Assembly: GCA_030490835.1 (NCBI GenBank)
Contig: CM059971.1
Coordinates: 102,490,095 to 102,554,094, forward strand
Direction of reading: 5' to 3'
Length of the DNA stretch: 64,000 bases
From: Annona cherimola
Lineage: Eukaryota > Streptophyta > Magnoliopsida > Magnoliales > Annonaceae
The translations under genes were made by a program, and so were the position numbers. Below, piece after piece: positions 48,801 to 60,506 of the stretch; positions within the stretch are counted from its first letter, which is position 1, and each line of letters opens with the position of its first letter. The notes beneath the pieces are model-generated. The model made no database searches. It saw nothing but the letters and a program-made list of their open reading frames with translations, and was not told where the DNA came from.

Positions 48801-49691
48801 TTGGGATCGTATAAGCATGTGTACTTGCGATATGCTCAATTTTAAATAATCATATTTGGCTCAAGATGGTCCAAACCGGAAGATTTTCTAATCTGTCAGC
48901 TATCTCTCGTGGCAAGAAAACGTTTTATTATTCTTTTATGTTTTTATTCCCATGCTGATACGCATGGTTACTGGTTTTTGTTCTGATATTTACGGTGCGA
49001 TGATGCAGAGCTACTACAATGCGTATGGCGGAGGAGCAACTGCGCAATATCCGTTGTACGGAGGAGCAGCTGGGCTGGTGACGGGCACCACGGCCTTCTA
49101 TCCGTACTTTCAGTTCGGCCACGGAAGTGGGGCCGCCCCTTACTCCCACGGGCAGGGCTATAACATGCAGTATCACCACCACCACCACCCGTTTCAGTAC
49201 TCGGCCCTCAATTCCACCGCGTTCCCACAGCAGTACGTTGGCCCCATGTCTCTGCCACCCACGGCCCCACCACAAGCAGGTTTGTCTCTCGTCCATGATA
49301 ATCGTAGGGCCATTATGTTTTTTATTTTTTTAAAATCTCTTTTAATTTCTCAAAAACATACAACATATGCATGATGAGTACACGGGCGGTGAACACATTT
49401 TTTAAATTTTTTTTAAAAAAAGAAACACTAGCTAGTCATCCAACTTTGCGGTCGTAAATGCATAGCTAAAAGAAGAATTAATACCCACCGCTGGTTTTTA
49501 TAATGTATTAATGCATTCTTGCCTGATGCTTTGGTTTTCACGGTACTAATATCTTTGACAGTGTCTTTTACTCTGCAACAGGCGTGACCATGGCTCTTCC
49601 GGCTCCAGCTCTCCCTGCTCCAACGCCGCATCATCATTTTAGGCTCATTCCTACCCCCTTCATCCCACCACCAGAGCAACCCTCGGCCTAA
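45891..49691 (+). CDS. Single-RRM RNA-binding protein (RBM24/38-like, plant ARP1 group)
   Basis: Six coding exons: 45891-46073, 46619-46751, 47455-47575, 48304-48340, 49009-49279, 49582-49691. All phases agree, giving 284 residues and a TAA stop. The start [20 protein letters not shown] is characteristic of this plant family. One RRM covers residues about 17-93, with RNP2 (KVFVGGLAW) and RNP1 (KGYGFVTF, formed across the exon 1/2 junction). STPSTPKHG follows, then a low-complexity tail rich in G, Y, H, Q and P with five histidines in a row. Relatives bind mRNA and act in post-transcriptional control, some in hormone responses; the target here is unknown. No damage is visible. Donor 4 (ACG|GTTCGT) departs from consensus but is GT. 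Confidence 0.93.
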
Positions 49692-50470
49692 CCATGGTTC
49701 TTTGACTAACACACATGCCATCCACAGAGCAGGCCAACTTTGGCCCTATTGCTCCATCTGTCGTAGCCCAACAGGATGTGCTAGACACCACCCACACCTG
49801 TATTTGGAGGAGGTCCCCCCAAATTCATAAGTGCATCTAGTTACAATGGGTACATTGCATTGTATGGAGATTGATAGCCCCGCCTCGCCCGGGGCTAAAC
49901 AGCATCAATACCCATGGTTGCATCATCTCTTGGAAAGCTAACTTCTCATCCCGCACCAAGCTCTAGCCTGATATGATCAGCTAGACATTTGAAAACAACT
50001 TTTTAAATTTAGCCTTGGAAGGGCTAAGAAATTAACACAACCCCATCTGACTTCTGGGCGTGTAAAATGTAAATTCAGTGTGACACTTTCGGGAGCCCAA
50101 ACACCATCACTCTCTGGCCATGCAACTCGAAATAAGGAGGCTGTCTTTGGCCAATCCCTGGGGCATGGGATGCCCTGGTCTTGTTGTTCTGACATTAGCT
50201 AGCTAGGACTAGATGTGGCACATGACCCATTGGACTGTGACCAATGTGCCTCACCAACAACCTCAACCAACTTTACCTAACACACCATCATGTTGTAAAA
50301 TGCATGTGACTACTCATCTTTCCTTAGGCATAGGGAAGGTGAGTACTAATTCTTTTGTTATTTGCTTCTGTACATTTCAATCATGGCCAGAATTTGGGAA
50401 TTTTGGCCTGACTGACGAGACAATTGTTGGAGTGCGCTAATGTTTGTTTTTGGCATTTAGCTCTATCTCC
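49692..50470 (+). other. Likely 3' untranslated and downstream region of the RRM gene
   Basis: Moderately GC-rich sequence after the stop with no further ORF of note. A possible donor (AAG|GTGAGT near 50338) suggests a spliced 3' leader is conceivable. I could not fix a polyadenylation site. Confidence 0.4.
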
Positions 50471-50752
50471 TGTCTCTAACACTAGGATAGAGGGAAAAAA
50501 AAAAAGGCTCCATAAATGGCTTGGAGCTGAAAGCCGACCTTAGGTTAGGAGAAATTCATCTTTCTTCCCACTACAACGGTTTGGACTGTGAAAATCCAAC
50601 CGAAACCAAGGGGGCGACCCTAGGGAGATGTTTTTGGCCTCTTGGGTTCGCCTTCTTCTAACCTGCATCATCAAACCATGGTTAGGACCAAGGCTGGCTG
50701 GTCATTTTGCACTGAATCCATCCCCACTTCAACCTGCAGTTCTCCCATCCCT

Positions 50753-50772
50753 CCCTCCCTCCCTCCCTCTCT
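50753..50772. repeat. CCCT microsatellite
   Basis: About five uninterrupted CCCT units. The stretch 50900-51430 beyond it holds no recognisable gene. Confidence 0.7.
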
Positions 50773-51440
50773 CCATGCGCATCCACACCGTCTCTTCCCC
50801 TCCATTGCCATCACTTCTTCCTGCACTGATATTAAGGACAATGATACTTTGATATGTAGTATTTTGTCTAAGGTTTGGATTGTAATAATTAGGTAGTACT
50901 TGGTGACAAGAACTGATGTTTACTTATTCCATCCATGCGGACCATGTCATCTGACTCTCCCTTATGCTGATATTGTAGAAGTGCTAGATCAGAGATGTTT
51001 TTGCATATTTACGTTTTCTGTTCACAATTTTTTGGATTATATCTCCTTCGTATATGCTTGATGAGTACACGCACAACTTCATCGATCGAGGTGCACTGTG
51101 CAGTCCTGTCTTGGGCAGTCCACCTAGCCCTTATGATACTTGCTCCTGTTGCTGCTATTTATCCTGCCGGGGACTCATACTGCCGGCGGTGGCAGTGAAG
51201 CGGGACAAAGAGATTGGTGGTGCGTGGGATTTTTGCAAAGTGATCTCTTGGCGATAGGATAAGAAATGGATTTCTATGCCCCTCTCCTCACAAATGACCA
51301 CGACGGGCGGCGCGCCACCATTTCAATGGAGTACTGGTTCTACTCTCTAGCTTTCTAATCTAGGGAGTGCCACCCGGCTCCCTCCGATTTTAGCTAATTA
51401 ATTAGTTTAATGTCTATTTATATATACCTATATAAATAAT

Positions 51441-51762
51441 GGGATATGATCCAGTACAGTCCGCTGTAAAATGAGCCCCACACATATTAGATCGTAATGA
51501 AACTTTATACAATCATTTATCCATATAAAAATCATACTTTAGACGGTTTAGATGTTGAAAATGCCACTTTAAACTTAATATTTACATTAAACTATTTTAT
51601 TACGTTGATTTTGCACCATTTTAAGATGGGGATCACACACATGTTGGATTTAGATGAAAATTGGTACACTAATAAAGTGGACAATTTTAAATACAATGGG
51701 TGAGGAGGATTTTACATTTATGATCATGTGGGGCCCACGGTGCATGCACCGGAACAAATCCC
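51441..51762. mobile_element. MITE (family D) with perfect 9-bp target duplication
   Basis: A 322-bp element with ends GGGATATGATCC and, inverted, GGGATTTGTTCC. ATAAATAAT lies at both 51432-51440 and 51763-51771. It shares ACGGTTTAGATGTTGAAAA, TTTTATTACGTTGATTTT and TAAATACAATGGGTG with 38576-38920, in the opposite orientation. The 9-bp site marks it as Mutator-type. Confidence 0.85.
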
Positions 51763-51771
51763 ATAAATAAT

Positions 51772-52755
51772 ATCACCTTATTTAAGAATTAATTATATTG
51801 TAGTTACGTTATACTTTCATGCAACTCGATCCTCTCATTAAATCTTTTTGCAACCTTAATTGCTACCTATGGTTGACTCACAGTACAGTTCGTAATATAA
51901 ATGCGTTTGATTTGGGTTGAGGTTAATTTTGTTTAGTAGTTTTGCAAGGGAGTTACAGTTTCAACATTGGGTTAATTGTAGATCCAGCCAATGGCACACA
52001 TTTACACTCGCTTGTCGACCAGCCAAAGTAGTGCAACCAAAACTTTTGGGCATATGCATCCAATCCATTCATGTGCTATACAGGTCAATGTGGTTACCGG
52101 GTCAGACTGCACAGTCCGACCGATTCAAGCATCAGGGAAATTGGTTTGGTTGAGGGATGGTTTTTGGAAAATGGCTCAAAAGCGAAAACCGCTAGGACTC
52201 GGATGAACCGCGCGGTTGAACAACAGAAACCGGAAGAACCGCGGCTCGGTTTGGCATCCGTGTGACATTCCTTAATATTGTGAAATTTTTTAAAAATAGT
52301 CTCTTTTTGCCCACAACAACGCAACTATCATTCAGTATGCAAACACTTTTGAATTCAGCTGTGATTGAAAATAATTTACAAGGATGATGCCTCATCTCTT
52401 CCACCATTCCACTCCAAGAGAACTTTGATGCAAAACATTATTATTATTATTATTATTATTTTTGGTAGAAACAAAATATTTTTTTTTATATCAATAGTAA
52501 TTAATAATGCCATATATTATAAGTGATACATCTTCTTAAACGATTTAAAACAATTTGAACCAGTGGTTCAATATACGGTTAGGTTTTTTTTTATTCTAGT
52601 ATACGGTTAGGATCTCATAACATTGCGACATGGTATGGATTTACCGAGATCTCCCTGCAGGGTTCGATGGAATTTATGGACGATGACATACTTGGAGTAC
52701 TTGGTGATAATGACAAATGAGACACACTCAGATTTTCTTCCCCTTCTAAGCTCTA
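51772..52755. other. Intergenic DNA
   Basis: No gene. An (ATT)n microsatellite lies at 52438-52460. A GC-richer part (52030-52260) has short overlapping ORFs without known motifs. Confidence 0.4.
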
Positions 52756-53035
52756 AATTAAAGGGAGTGATGTGTAAAATAGTGGGACGGTGGGAAATTA
52801 TAGGAAATGAAAAAGAGAATATTTTGAGAAGTGTGTGATTAATAGGAAATGATAGATGTATGGTTGGAATAAATAAGTTTGTTGTATGTAGTTGTTAGGG
52901 AAAATGATTGTAATTTAGAGATAAAAATGAAAAAATAGTGTAATTGATGGAGTAATGATTTATATTGAGAAACTAAATACCATTAAAAAAATATGGTTCC
53001 CTCACCATATGTTACCAAACCTCCCCTCCGGGAGT
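52756..53035. mobile_element. Family-A-related MITE, second copy of the diverged subfamily
   Basis: Shares the block AGAATATTTTGAGAA...GGAAATGATAGATG...AATAAATAAG with 33720-33890. The right end reads GTTACCAAACC. Confidence 0.5.
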
Positions 53036-53468
53036 ACGTCCTAAAAACGAAGGGATTTCCAACACCGATTGTCGAGTTGACTGAGGGACCACTGCTCATC
53101 CGAGCCGTTGAGTTGAAGTGAGCATGTCTCTCCAAATCTCGGTGGTCCCCAGTTGTCCTTTTCTCAGTGCTGTTTTAATCCGTTCGTTGGCAGCGAATCT
53201 GCAGTATCCTGCCACGGCGATCATGACTTATCCCTGTTCGTCTTCGTGAAGGACGCATGTCTACTACTTCTCTGTTGGTCCCCATTACCCGTGCCGGATT
53301 GGCCGTTTCCAGTAATTAGAATTCTTCACCTGGTGGATCACCGCGTCGACGAGTTTTGATGTCGGGTTGACGAGTTTCTTGTAGTTGTTTACGTTAAAAA
53401 AAATTTAAAGGGGGATTTTTAAATATACTCACCAAATAAAGTAATTCTTTTTATATTCATGAATTTTC

Positions 53469-55357
53469 GGGAAAATTGCGCCATAGACCCTCTAACTATG
53501 CGTATTGGCATTTTGGACCCCGAAGTTTTCGTATTAGCATTTTAGACCCCCGAAAGTTTTGACCTTTGCATTTTAGCCCCGCGCCCTCACGCCTTCAAAA
53601 AAGCAGTGCCTAGCCGTCCGAAATGACCCGAAAAAGACGAAAGTAACCTCGTGAGACTGCTGGACGTGCGGAAAGCGGAATCGGGCGACGCTGTTGCTGT
53701 GATGGCGAATGGAAGGAGACGGCGAAAGCGTCCAAATCCAAGAAGGAGAGAGGCTAGGGATGCCCTTGGTAGGCCCGCCTCGCTTTTTCGGACGGCTAGG
53801 CAGAAAGAGCAGCCGTGGGAGCCTCAAATCATTGAAGAACCACCGACAGAAACCAAGGCAGCTGCAGAAGGCCTTAATCGCCCAACCCTAACAAGATCCC
53901 GGTCTTCGAGGAGGTCCAGAGACCTCGATCTCGGTGTGGATCTGAACCCGGAATCCCTCAATCCCCCCACCTACGCCTCATTGCTCCTGGAGGATATCCA
54001 GAACTACCACCAACAGAACTCGGCGGCGGCGGCTGCTGCCGCGGCTGTCTTTTCTCTTCCTGCCTGCGTCTCCAAGGCCCGTTCCATTCTCGAAGTCGTG
54101 GCCAATCTCAATTCCTGCACGACTTCCAATCTTTCATCCGGCTTCTCCGAGTACAAAAGCGAAGCCGATCTCTCCGAGCATCACAACTGCAGCAACAATT
54201 CTTTCGGCGGCCGGCTGGACAATAGGTGGCAGACGGCATTCGTGGAATCGGAGATGGCGGGTGCGAACGAGAACGATCTGATGGAGCCGAGCCTCCACAA
54301 GTACGTGACAGTGAGAAATGCAGCTGCTGCGAGCGAGATGGAGCCACAAGAGTCTGCTGGGAGCAACAGCTTCTTGGGCTACCATTGGATTTCTTCCTGG
54401 ATGCCTAATTCGGCGGATTCCACCGAAAGGTGGGCTTCGTCATCAAATGCTAGTGAAGAGGTGGAGCAGAAGACGCTGATGAATGAGGTCGGCCATGATC
54501 ATCATGAATTTCGGGGGCCACGGAGATGGAAGCGGGGTGGGAGTGGGAGTAGTAGCGGATTGGGTTTTGGAACCGCTTCAGCTGGCGGGAAGAAGAGAGA
54601 TTTCAGCCTCTCTCAGCAGGGAGGAAGTGTTGGAAGTGGGAAGATGGGAGTTAGATCTTCATCGCCGTTACCTGTTGTTGCAGCTGCCCTCAGCCCCCGC
54701 CAGACGCTACATCGCCCATTACCAGGAAGAAACTCTTCAAGAAACTGGAAGCTCGCGGGGGAAGAATCAATGCCTGGGTGGATTCCATGAGAGCTTCTTC
54801 TCCGACGCGTATCAGATCGACTGCGGCGGGAGTAGAAGACGCCAACTCTTGGATCGTAAGTTATTCTATGATCGTATGATTCCATAGTCGATATCTGCTT
54901 GAGGGAGAGTGGTTTGAAGTTGTTAGTCTGTTGTTGCCACTGCAGATTCATCATCCATCGGCTCTAAGCATGTTTGGGCAGATCATGAACGCTTCGACGG
55001 TGAAGCAGATCGTCATGTTTCTCGATTACGATGGGGACACAGGGGACCACAAGCACTGACAATTCTGCTTCCCGACATCTTAAAGCATAAAAAATGGGGC
55101 CACTGCAATTCTGTTTTTCGACAAACCAGACTAGTAAAAAAGCAGACCACACGAGCACATGTTGCCTCTGCCTTTCTGTTCTGTCAGGGGTATTCTAGTC
55201 ATTTCAGACGGCTCGACACTACTTTTTTGACGGCGTGAGGGCGCGGGGGGTAAAATGCAAAGGTCGAAACTTTCGGAGGTCTAAAATGCTAATACGAAAA
55301 CTTCAGGGTCCAAAATGCCAATACGCATAGTTAGAGGGTCTATGGCGCAATTTTCCC
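53469..55357. mobile_element. Pack-MULE, 1889 bp, carrying a host-gene fragment
   Basis: Both ends are GGGAAAATTGCGCCATAGAC and the inverted repeats run about 160 bp with few differences (53469-53628 against 55199-55357). Flanks are TGAATTTTC (53460-53468) and TGAATTTTT (55358-55366), 8 of 9 identical. There is no transposase. The interior is GC-rich coding sequence of an At1g65710-like gene, in contrast to its AT-rich surroundings. Confidence 0.9.
53702..54790 (+). pseudogene. Captured fragment of an At1g65710-like serine/arginine-rich gene
   Basis: An ATG-initiated frame of 362 codons; the same frame is open from 53651. Its middle resembles the C-terminal half of plant At1g65710-like proteins, of unknown function: LTRSRSSRRSRDLDL, LLLEDIQNYHQQN, FSLPACVSKARSILE, LMEPSLHKYVTVR, PNSADSTERW. 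A nine-alanine run lies between the second and third motifs. The first ~65 residues are basic and unlike the family. From about 54715 another frame (TRKKLFKKLEARGGRINAWV) looks more protein-like, so a frameshift near 54700 is likely and the end of the open frame is out of register. It could still be transcribed as a chimeric ORF, but I call it a gene fragment. Confidence 0.7.
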
Positions 55358-55439
55358 TGAATTTTTAAATATTTCTCTCATATTCAGAATTTTTCATGTA
55401 ATTTCTCTTGTACCCAAGCCTCTTAACGTCTATTAGCTA

Positions 55440-55904
55440 TGTTTACATTTAAATTTTTTTATTTTTTATTTTTTTGAAATGCCCAAATTACCCCTTGCAA
55501 ATTGTCTTCTCTATCAATCTTCTTCTTCGATGATTGTCTTCTCAATCGATCATCTTCTCCGCTGATCAATTTACCATTCTACAAAGGTGTTCTCAGTGGA
55601 ACTACCGAAAATGCCGGTTATTGCGGGAGATTTTTGGCCATGGTATTTTGTTGGTTGATGATTTGGGATCAACCCAAGTGGAGGCATTGTGATGATCGCC
55701 CATTGCTCCTTTGCTGGTGAGATGTTCAACAGTGTTGGAAAAAATTAGTGTACAATTGCTACTGTGTTTAGCTTGAAAGAAGTAGAAGCTAGAGGGGATG
55801 GAGAAACATGACAGGTAAGCAGTGGTGGTCTTTTGATTAGAACAGTAAATTTGTCATTTAACATGTAATTTAACATCCATTAATATTTACCCTAATGACG
55901 TGGG
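55440..55904 (+). repeat. Core of the older MULE-like element, homologous in inverse to the next block
   Basis: From about 55607 (GGGAGATTTTTGGCCATG) to 55950 the sequence can be followed on the minus strand from about 60590 down to 60512, and then from 56503 down to 56265. Shared landmarks: GTTGATGATTTGGGAT, GTGGAGGCATTGTGA, CAACRGTGTT and AAATTGTCATT(C/T)AACATGT. Confidence 0.65.
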
Positions 55905-56013
55905 TATGATAGCAAATTTAAATAAAATTCATGAGTATGGGAAGAATATTTGAAAATTCATAAGTATAAGAGGAATTATAAGCAAAATTTGTGGGAGTAT
56001 TTAGAAATTCTCC

Positions 56014-56260
56014 TTTTTAAAATTTAAAATTTTTCATTCTTCTCGATTATTTTTTATTATTTTTTTAATTTCTTCCTATGCAATTAAAATACTTTTTAAT
56101 TATTTACATGCTACTACACATACATCTAATATTTCTATTTTGACTTTATTTTTTATTCATCGTCATTACCCACATTGTACTACATTATTTTCTTTTATTT
56201 TAAAAAATTGTTCACAAATTTTTTTTGAAGAATTCTCGACTTTGTCCAAAATTCCTTCGA
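56014..56260. mobile_element. Eroded family-A MITE
   Basis: The interior has CTACTACACATACATCTAATAT, TTTTGACTTTATT and CATCGTCATTACCCACAT, the reverse type of family A. Terminal repeats are not recognisable. Confidence 0.45.
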
Positions 56261-56264
56261 TGCT

Positions 56265-56508
56265 GTAGTATACTGATGAATTTTTTTCATAATTGCTCTC
56301 GTACGACGCCGTTGGGGTAAGTAATAACGGTTATTAAAACACATGTTGAATGACAATTTTACCCTTCCAATTGAGAACCACCACTATCTTACTTCACTGT
56401 CTCCTCTAGCTCTGCCCATTTTTCAAGATAATTGCAGCAGTTACACACTATTTCTTCTCAAACACCGTTGACCACCTTGCTTGCGGAGAGGCAACCGACC
56501 ATCGTCAC
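56265..56508 (-). repeat. Left part of the split, inverted second copy of the element core
   Basis: Homologous on the minus strand to about 55700-55950. It is cut at GTCAC (56504-56508), the target duplication of the 4-kb element, and continues at 60507. Confidence 0.65.
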
Positions 56509-59500
56509 TGTAATAACCCGACCTAAATATGTTGACTTGACGTGGCATACTACCGTGGCGCGTCGAATTTTTGACTGTCCGATGTATCGGTAAAAATAGC
56601 TGATGTGGCCGGATTGACTCATTGACTTTGACTTATTGACTAAAGTGGGTAATTATAATTTTAAGAAAAATAGAATCTAAAATATATTTATTTAAATTAA
56701 AAAATTGTTGAGAAGTTAAGATAGTTAGAAATTGTGGCAAGTCAACTGGAGGTAGTAGGTTCAAATTACATCTTAGTAGAATTAGATAAATTTTCTTTTA
56801 GCAATTCATCTATGCGGGACCCGCAAAGAGATAGGATTTGGTTTTTAAATTTAAATTTTAAATTTAATTGTTGAGAGAATATTGGATTGCGATTAAGTGA
56901 AGATTTGGGACGTGGAGACGTATGGATGGAGAGAGGTTTGGGAGATTTAGGGATGAACGGAGAAAGCTAGGAAAGAAAGAATTTGTAGCAGATTGGGAGT
57001 GGAAAGGGAAGAAATTATTTTTATTCAGAAAATCCCTCCGTAGTTCTACAAAAAGGTAAGTGAAGAAATAATTAAATTTCTTTTAGAGCCACGTATATTA
57101 TATTAATTAAGTCATTTTGGAGATAACTTATGGAAATTATTTTTTCAATAATTTTCCATGGAATGGCCAGTGATAAGAAAATGATTTAGCAAAATAGTGA
57201 TTGTGATGAAATAATATCGTGAGTTGGTAAATCATGTCTATGAGAAATTCTACAAAATTTTGAAAAGCATAACTAGCCATATTAGGTATTACGTAAGTTA
57301 TACATTTCAGATTTGCTAGGTGATTGATTTCAGTTGATTTTGTTGTGTTAATTATATCAATTATAAATTGATTAAAGAGGTTATTTTGATATGGTTCCAC
57401 CGAGTGAAAATATGATATATTGTTGGATTGATTGTCCAGTATGTGGAACATTAAATTAAATTTGTATTTTTGTTGTGCATATATTTTGCACAACATGTGT
57501 GAATATAATATATATATAGATATTTTGTTATGGAAGTTTAAAAATCACTAGGGACTAGGACCGACATTTTCTATATATAATGTGGTGTACATATTTTTGA
57601 CGGAGTTCAAAACCTCCAGACCGACGTGGTTATACATAACATATTATTATTATTATTATTATTATTTAAAAGTCTAAAGCCTCAAAAGCCAACATGTTAG
57701 ACCATTATTATACATGGATAGAGACGGCAATTTAAAATATCCCGAGCCGGAGGTTTATAATATAATGTATTGCATGTACATAATTTTTTTAAAAAAGAAA
57801 AAACTCTACACCACCAAGGCCGGTTATTATAACATATATGTTTGATGGATTGTTATGAGCATATAAAATTTAATATACTTGCTTGGTTGAATAATTTTGT
57901 TTTTGATGGGAACCATTGCTGGGATGATAGATATTTATAATATGTTGCATATGTATGTGTGCGTGCGTGTGTATATATATATGTATATATATTGACGGAA
58001 CTGGGTCGGTTGTTTATAATAGACAAATTTTTAATTGATAGAAACAATTATAATGGAAGTTGGGTTGTTTCTATTTGTAATACTTATTATATATATCAAC
58101 GGGAATTTAAGATCTTACAAGACCTGGTTTCAGTTCTCCAAGATGTAAATATATATTAATATATATTTATATATATTTATATATAATATGCTCAAGGAAG
58201 GATTAAAGCCCCGTACCGGTGCCTTATCATATAATATAATATATTATATTTATTGAAAACTTTTAGAAACCGGTACTTGATGTTATAATATATATATTAT
58301 ATATGAACAGATTGACGTTAAAACCCGAAGAGACGGATATTTATTATATGTTGCATACATATATTTATTTATTTTATGGAACTGGTTGGTTATTTATTAC
58401 AGGTAAAATTTTAATAGAAGGAAATCATTATAATGAAAGTTGGGTTGGATTTATTTATAATGCTTATGATATATATGTATATATGTATATTAGCCAGAAT
58501 TTGAAATTTCAAAGGATCCGGTTTGGTTCTTTAAGATATATATGATATTATAAATGTATATTGATGGATTCAAAAATCTAGGGATTGCCATTTATATATA
58601 TATATATAAACTATATATGGATGTAAGTTTTTTTTTTAAGCTTGAAACCTCCTAGACAGAATTTAATATGCCAAGCACTAGTATTTACAATGGATTACAC
58701 GCAAATATATTTTTGGACGGGATTGGATCGGTTATTTATAATAAATAGAATTGTAATAGATGGAAACAATTGTAATATACAGAATTGTAATAGATGGAAA
58801 CAATTGCAATGGAAGTTGGGTTATTTTTACTTATAATACTCATATATATATATTATATGTAACTTTGAACTTTCGAGTGTGGGTTAATATATTTATCTTG
58901 TAAATATATAAATAATTAAATACTCATATTTATGATAATGTTATAAATTGAAAAGTTGTAAGCACGTAATATATTTATATTGGATTGTAGCTATTTCAAC
59001 ATTTAATAGATGTATAAATTCTGTAATATTATACCTTGCTTAAATGCACTGTTTGATAATATGTGGGTGTTATATAATAATATGTCGTAGATTGCTTGGT
59101 CACATATGAACAGAATATAATAAATGAATTACTATAAATTAAAATTATTATTTTTGAACGAAATAATACATTAATTATGAATGGGTATTGGATATAGATT
59201 CCAAATTGGACGTTGCATACTTCACAGTTTAAAATCCTGGACGTTCAGAGATCTTGGACGGTCTATTGTAGTTTATTAATATATATATATACACTAAAAG
59301 CTAATATGATGTCCAAAAGTCTTGATTTATAAAATGGAAGTACAAAATAAAACTTACACATTTATGTTAGTAGTTGTATAATTAATTTATACAATATAAA
59401 TTAATTCTTTGATATTGCAAAATATTTATGTGGTTACAATTATAAATTGTATGGACAGGCATTTGTCTGGCAAATATTACATATGGTGTCATGGAAAATA

Positions 59501-60506
59501 AATTAAATTATGAATTATGAATAGATGGTGGACTCATCAAGAGTATATGACTAAATTCCAATAAATTATTTTCTAACAGGATTATTGGAATAAGAAGAGT
59601 GAGAGTTGACATAGCATTTGCATAATAAAATAAAGAGAATGTTGAGAATTATTGGAAAATAAATGGGAACAGCAAGTTATGCTATGTAGAATATTTGTGG
59701 TTGTTCATTTTGAAATTTTGGCTACTTGCGGGTTATGATGGAAGTTTCTTTTTGAATTTATTTAATTAAATTCAGTGAGTTGGTTCACCCAATTAAATAT
59801 GGATGACAAATTATTTTAGTTGGTAAAATATTTAATTGGGTTGAGATAGTTGTTATGATAGAAAGTGAGAATGATGTATATAATGCATCATGATTATTAC
59901 CAAGTGGAACAGAATTGCATATGTGGGACCCTGAGGATATGTGTATTGGTTTTATTTATTTTCTTAGTAGGTCTTATGCATGCTAGAAGGCTACTTTGGA
60001 ATATCCCTTCGTGGACAGTGTGATATTACTTTAATGGGTTGTGGTATGTCCCTTTGTGGACTGTGTATTGTGCCCTGAAAGGCCGTGAGTTTGCTCCATT
60101 GAGAGCAGTGTGGATAACCTTACACATTGGGTCAGTGGTTTGTGTATTTCCTATGGTGCTTCCATGATGTTATACACCATTATATATGTGGTTTATTTCT
60201 TGCTTACTGAGTTATTTAACTCATTCCTGAGTAATTTAAATTTCAGGAGAGGCGGGACCATCTGGTCAATAGTACGGGTTAATGGGCTAAGATGGTACAT
60301 CAGAGACATTTTATTTTTATTTATTTATTTTTATTTGTGGCTTGTAATAAATTAATGAGAATTATTCCTATTAACTCAGTGGATATTTGTGACAAATTTT
60401 GGATATTATTGAATGAAGTATTAATTATTAAATTTATTGAAGCATAACTGATCCGGGTTCATCGCACAATTAGGGTGGTTAACAACCCTAGTATTGGGTC
60501 GTGACA
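56509..60506. mobile_element. 3998-bp LTR-like element, probably a giant solo LTR (Ty3/gypsy type)
   Basis: It starts TGTAATAACCCGACC and ends GGGTCGTGACA, and is flanked by GTCAC at 56504-56508 and 60507-60511. The TG...CA ends, 5-bp target site and shared GGGTC(G/A)/CCCGACC ends fit plant Ty3/gypsy LTRs. TTGCTTACTGAGTTATTTAA near 60203 also recalls the 3' part of such LTRs. No gag, pol, primer-binding site or internal LTR pair was found, and no ORF exceeds 120 codons. A solo LTR of a large-LTR lineage (Tat/Ogre-like) is the best reading; a non-coding LTR element is the alternative. Confidence 0.65.
57880..58860. repeat. Degenerate ~340-400-bp tandem repeats inside the 4-kb element
   Basis: AACTGGGTCGGTTGTTTAT (57999), AACTGGTTGGTTATTTAT (58380) and GATTGGATCGGTTATTTATA (58721) each lead into GATAGAAACAATTATAATGG-like sequence and then AGTTGGGTT. 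TA dinucleotide runs separate the units. An (ATT)n run lies at 57643-57667. Confidence 0.65.

Larger units (their letters stand above)
53410..56013. mobile_element. Older MULE-like element, interrupted by a Pack-MULE
   Basis: The left terminal repeat (53410-53459, resuming at 55358-55430) and the right one (about 55905-56013) are inverted copies. GGGGGATTTTTAAATA pairs with GGAGAATTTCTAAATA, and TTCATGAATTTT, TTTAAAT and (G/T)TACCC follow in the same order. After removal of the inserted 1889-bp Pack-MULE the element is about 715 bp. A clean target duplication was not found. Confidence 0.6.

Noticed and set aside
53573..53827. Minus-strand ORF running into the Pack-MULE left terminal repeat.
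   Set aside because: It overlaps the captured gene on the other strand and consists partly of terminal-repeat sequence.
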